Source of the DNA: Pirellulales bacterium
GTDB taxonomy: Bacteria > Planctomycetota > Planctomycetia > Pirellulales > JALHLM01
Direction of reading: 5' to 3'
DNA: 9,734 bases
NCBI GenBank assembly: GCA_022844585.1
Contig: JALHLM010000091.1
Coordinates: 4,703-14,436, forward strand
Shown: positions 7,090 through 9,734 of the stretch, in pieces
Layout of the letters: the number at the start of each line of letters is the position of its first letter
Position numbering within the stretch: position 1 is the first letter of the stretch
Notes under the pieces: generated by a model
What the model saw: the letters and a program-made list of their open reading frames with translations, nothing else
The model's database searches: none
What the model was told of the DNA's origin: nothing
Translations under genes and position numbers: made by a program

Positions 7090-9734
7090 CGTCGGCGCCT
7101 TGATTGTTCGCCGAGGTCTTTTGCAACGCCCGTTCCGCCGCGGTATGGAAGCCTGGCAAAATGACCTGGTCGGGGCTGCCCCAAGGGAGGCCGAACCAAA
7201 CGCCGAGCGAGCCGCCCAGGTTTCCTTTCTCGACCCCCATCGGCGACCAGGCGTAGACGTCGCGGTCCGGCGCCGGAATATCGGCAAGTACGACGAGGCG
7301 GTCGAACAACGTGCGATAGACGACCGACGGCGCCGTCGGGGGCGCCTCGAAGATCGCCGCGCCGGGCAGCGCCTTGCCGATCATCTCCGCCGTGGCGAGC
7401 GTTTCTTCAACGTCTTCGCGCGAGTAGAGTTTGCCGGAGACCACGGCGGTCGATCCGCCAGCGCGGCGCGGCCGCACGTCCGGCGTCGCGAGTCCCGTCG
7501 TTGGCGCATAACGCAACTTAACTTGCGTCAACAACGGCTCGGCGTCTTCCGCTTCGCTGGCCGGCAGCGACTCGAACGGCAGATACCACAGCGCCCCATC
7601 GGGGACGATCGCCAGTTCCGTATAGTTGCCGGGTAGTTCCGTTTTGCAGCCCGCGGTGAGCAGCTTCCAAAGTTCGAAGCCGGGCGCGCGCCAATCCTCG
7701 CCTGCCAGCGTCTTTGGATCGACTTCGACGTTCGAATCGTAGTTGCCGAGCGTGCGGAGGTAGGCGCTCAATTTCTTTTGGAACGCCGCCCCGTCGGGGA
7801 TGTCCCAGATTTCGTACTTACCTTTTTCGGCCGTGATCAAAAATGCGTGCGAGCCATGCTTCTCCGTGTTCAGGAAAGACAGCAGCGCCGTGCCCGGCGC
7901 GAGGCTTTCTTGCACCTTGCCGATCGAACGAATCGGCGGGAACAGCAAGCTGGCTGCTTTGCGCCGCACGGCGATTTCACGTAGCTGTTGTTCCTGTTCC
8001 AGGCTGATCTTGGCCCATTCCGTGAGCAATTTGGCCTGGTTGCGTTGCTGATCAGGATCGTCGGATTTCGCCGGCAACTGCCGCAATTGCGTGCGCAACG
8101 CGTCGGCGCGCTGCGCCAATTCCTGGTACGCGGGGAAGCTCGCGAGCAACTCTTGCCGCTCGAGCGTGGTCTGCGGGTCGAGTAGTTCGGCGGGCCCGTC
8201 CAGCAACCAGCGCAGTCCAGTGAGGCGTCCGCCGAATTCGAGTGTCGAAAGAAACCGGTGCCGGCGCACCAGATCGGCGATTTCGAACGCCCGTTCTGGA
8301 TCGCGGTGCTCCAAGGCGGCCGCGAACCAGTTTTCGTACGTGTCGGCATGCGGGTGGACGAGGAGCGCCATGGCTTCCATCGGATCGGTCGCCCAGTCGG
8401 CGGCCTGCGGGTCGCGTAGCAACTCAGCGTATAAGTCCTTCGCGACGCGCGCCTGAATCTCGCCGCTCATATATTGAGCGTCGACGCCATAAAGCTGGAA
8501 CAGCCAAAGAGAGCCTTCCGATTGATAGTTCATCGCGGCGTCAAGCATGGCGGCCGCCTTGTCGGGCTGCCGTTGGGCGTAGAGCGCTTGCGCCGTGACG
8601 TAACTCAGTCGTGCGCCGGTACGGCCGCTGCCCATCGCCCGCCGTGACACCGCGCCGCGCGCCGAGGCGACGACTTCCATCGCCTTGTTGGCTTCGCCGA
8701 TCGACGTGCAGTTTTCGGCGATCAAGGTCAACAGGTTGGCCTGCAAGTGCAGATAGCCTTCGCGGCGTGCCCAGGCGGCCGCGGGTTCCAGCGGCGGATA
8801 AATGCCTGGCCGATTCATCAGCAGATGCACCGTCAAGCCCAGGCGGAGTGATTCCTCGATGATGCCGATATCGCCGAACTGCCCGGCGGAGATGCTCGCT
8901 TCCAGACATCGATCGGCCGCTGACTGAAGATTCCCTTCCTTCAGGTCCAAGCGCGCCAATTCCAACAGAGCGATGCACGTCATCGGGTGATCGAACTCGC
9001 CGGCCGCCACGACCGACTGCTCCAACTCCGTCCGCGCGGCCGGATCTTTGCCGACCGCCGAAGCCGCGATTCCCAATTCGACGCCGACCCACACGTCGCC
9101 CCAATGATTGCCGGGGCCAGGCCGCCGCGAGAGCTGCGCGTAAACAGCATTGGTTTGCCGATCATGCGGAGAAGCCGGACCCAACAGCTCGTGCTTGCGC
9201 CGCAGGGACAACGTCGTGCAGCGCACGATCTCCTGCACATTCACCGGAAAGAGAATCGGAAGTTGGACCGCGCCACCCTGCTGTACTTGTTGGTTGTTAT
9301 TGATGCGGCCCTGCCCGATCGACATCGTGTTCGGATAGCTGCCGACCACGGCGTTGCGGTTCGAAACGCCCCAAGGGCAATTGAAAATCTGCCCGACGTT
9401 CTCGCGGCGAATCGTCGGCGGGAACTGGACGCGAATCATCCAATCGGGAAACGCCAAATACAGCGCCAGCGCTTGGTTGTAATGGTCAAGCGCCTGGGGC
9501 AGCTTTCCCATGTGGTAATAGCACTCTCCGACCATGGTGTGGAAACAGATCGAGTCGATCCAGTTCCCTTGCGCGTTTTTGATCGCGCCGCGCCCTTCGG
9601 CGTTGAAGTTCTTCCCGGCCTTGGTGAATTCGCCGTCGAAATAATCGCCGAAGACGAAGAAGTAGGTCGGCGGCGGCACCGTCCGGTTAGCGACGTTCGG
9701 CGGCAGCGCCGCTTGGCCGTGGACGGGTCCGGGC
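7067..9734 (-). CDS. TPR-CHAT domain protein, 5' end beyond the window, frameshifted near the 3' end
   Basis: Open from the right edge to a TGA at 7069-7067. A GTG at 9679 is possible, but the frame continues upstream to the edge (ending ...QAALPPNVANRTVPPPTYFF), so the true start, and perhaps a signal peptide, lies outside. Numbering from that GTG: TPR-like helices around 43-78 (ECYYHMGKLPQALDHYNQAL), 237-270, 311-348, 357-389 and 448-480; a Gln/Glu-rich, probably coiled helical segment at 500-570; then the CHAT domain from about 595 (GTALLSFLNTEKHGSHAFLI, ELAIVPDGALWYLPFESLP). CHAT domains are caspase-like peptidases in several defence and signalling systems. Here the position of the catalytic Cys motif (usually LSACET) reads LPGFHT (841-846), and the usual HxxxH strand reads VVLADIPAP (796-804), so peptidase activity is doubtful. 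The CHAT domain lacks its end unless joined to the fragment at 6750-7067. Family call firm, function unknown. Confidence 0.88.
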   Translation of the reverse strand, partial: PGPVHGQAALPPNVANRTVPPPTYFFVFGDYFDGEFTKAGKNFNAEGRGAIKNAQGNWIDSICFHTMVGECYYHMGKLPQALDHYNQALALYLAFPDWMIRVQFPPTIRRENVGQIFNCPWGVSNRNAVVGSYPNTMSIGQGRINNNQQVQQGGAVQLPILFPVNVQEIVRCTTLSLRRKHELLGPASPHDRQTNAVYAQLSRRPGPGNHWGDVWVGVELGIAASAVGKDPAARTELEQSVVAAGEFDHPMTCIALLELARLDLKEGNLQSAADRCLEASISAGQFGDIGIIEESLRLGLTVHLLMNRPGIYPPLEPAAAWARREGYLHLQANLLTLIAENCTSIGEANKAMEVVASARGAVSRRAMGSGRTGARLSYVTAQALYAQRQPDKAAAMLDAAMNYQSEGSLWLFQLYGVDAQYMSGEIQARVAKDLYAELLRDPQAADWATDPMEAMALLVHPHADTYENWFAAALEHRDPERAFEIADLVRRHRFLSTLEFGGRLTGLRWLLDGPAELLDPQTTLERQELLASFPAYQELAQRADALRTQLRQLPAKSDDPDQQRNQAKLLTEWAKISLEQEQQLREIAVRRKAASLLFPPIRSIGKVQESLAPGTALLSFLNTEKHGSHAFLITAEKGKYEIWDIPDGAAFQKKLSAYLRTLGNYDSNVEVDPKTLAGEDWRAPGFELWKLLTAGCKTELPGNYTELAIVPDGALWYLPFESLPASEAEDAEPLLTQVKLRYAPTTGLATPDVRPRRAGGSTAVVSGKLYSREDVEETLATAEMIGKALPGAAIFEAPPTAPSVVYRTLFDRLVVLADIPAPDRDVYAWSPMGVEKGNLGGSLGVWFGLPWGSPDQVILPGFHTAAERALQKTSANNQGADVFLCSAD

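Overview
The window looks like part of a planctomycete chromosome (phylum Planctomycetota, probably a Pirellulales-type lineage). It is GC-rich, ribosome-binding sites are weak, and it carries two very large genes of a style common in that phylum: a >2000-residue bacterial alpha-2-macroglobulin (A2M) with the core YPYGCTEQ, and a long TPR-plus-CHAT protein. The assignment rests on protein style only; no rRNA or other marker gene is present.

Layout. Both genes lie on the minus strand and read right to left. The right third (6750-9734) is one TPR/CHAT gene that enters from beyond the right edge, so its true start is not in the window. A frameshift near 7070-7090 splits it: the upstream part stops at 7067-7069 (TGA), and the last ~105 codons of the CHAT domain continue in the -1 frame to a TAA at 6750-6752. 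The stop of the first part and an ATG in the second overlap as TGATG. Next comes a gap of about 500 bp (6254-6749). It holds a 197-bp concentric inverted-repeat element: a 16-bp outer pair and a 13-bp inner pair, which together give four copies of GTGCCTGAC or its complement. The left two thirds (86-6253) is the A2M gene, whose start I place at an internal ATG that yields a clean signal peptide. Positions 1-85 hold no assignable gene.

How the parts may work together. The A2M protein should be exported and keeps the Cys and Gln of the CXEQ thioester, with a disordered Gly/Ala/Met-rich stretch where the protease-cleavable bait region sits in this superfamily. This fits a protease-trapping role outside the cytoplasm. 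The CHAT protein has helical repeats followed by a caspase-like fold, but by eye the residues aligned with the catalytic His and Cys are replaced, so it may be a non-catalytic member. The two genes are co-directional neighbours, but the long gap and the repeat element between them argue against a tightly coupled operon. A functional link is speculation.

No tRNA, rRNA, CRISPR array, insertion sequence with transposase, or complete prophage module was seen. The long plus-strand open frames opposite the A2M gene look like antisense shadows of a GC-rich gene.
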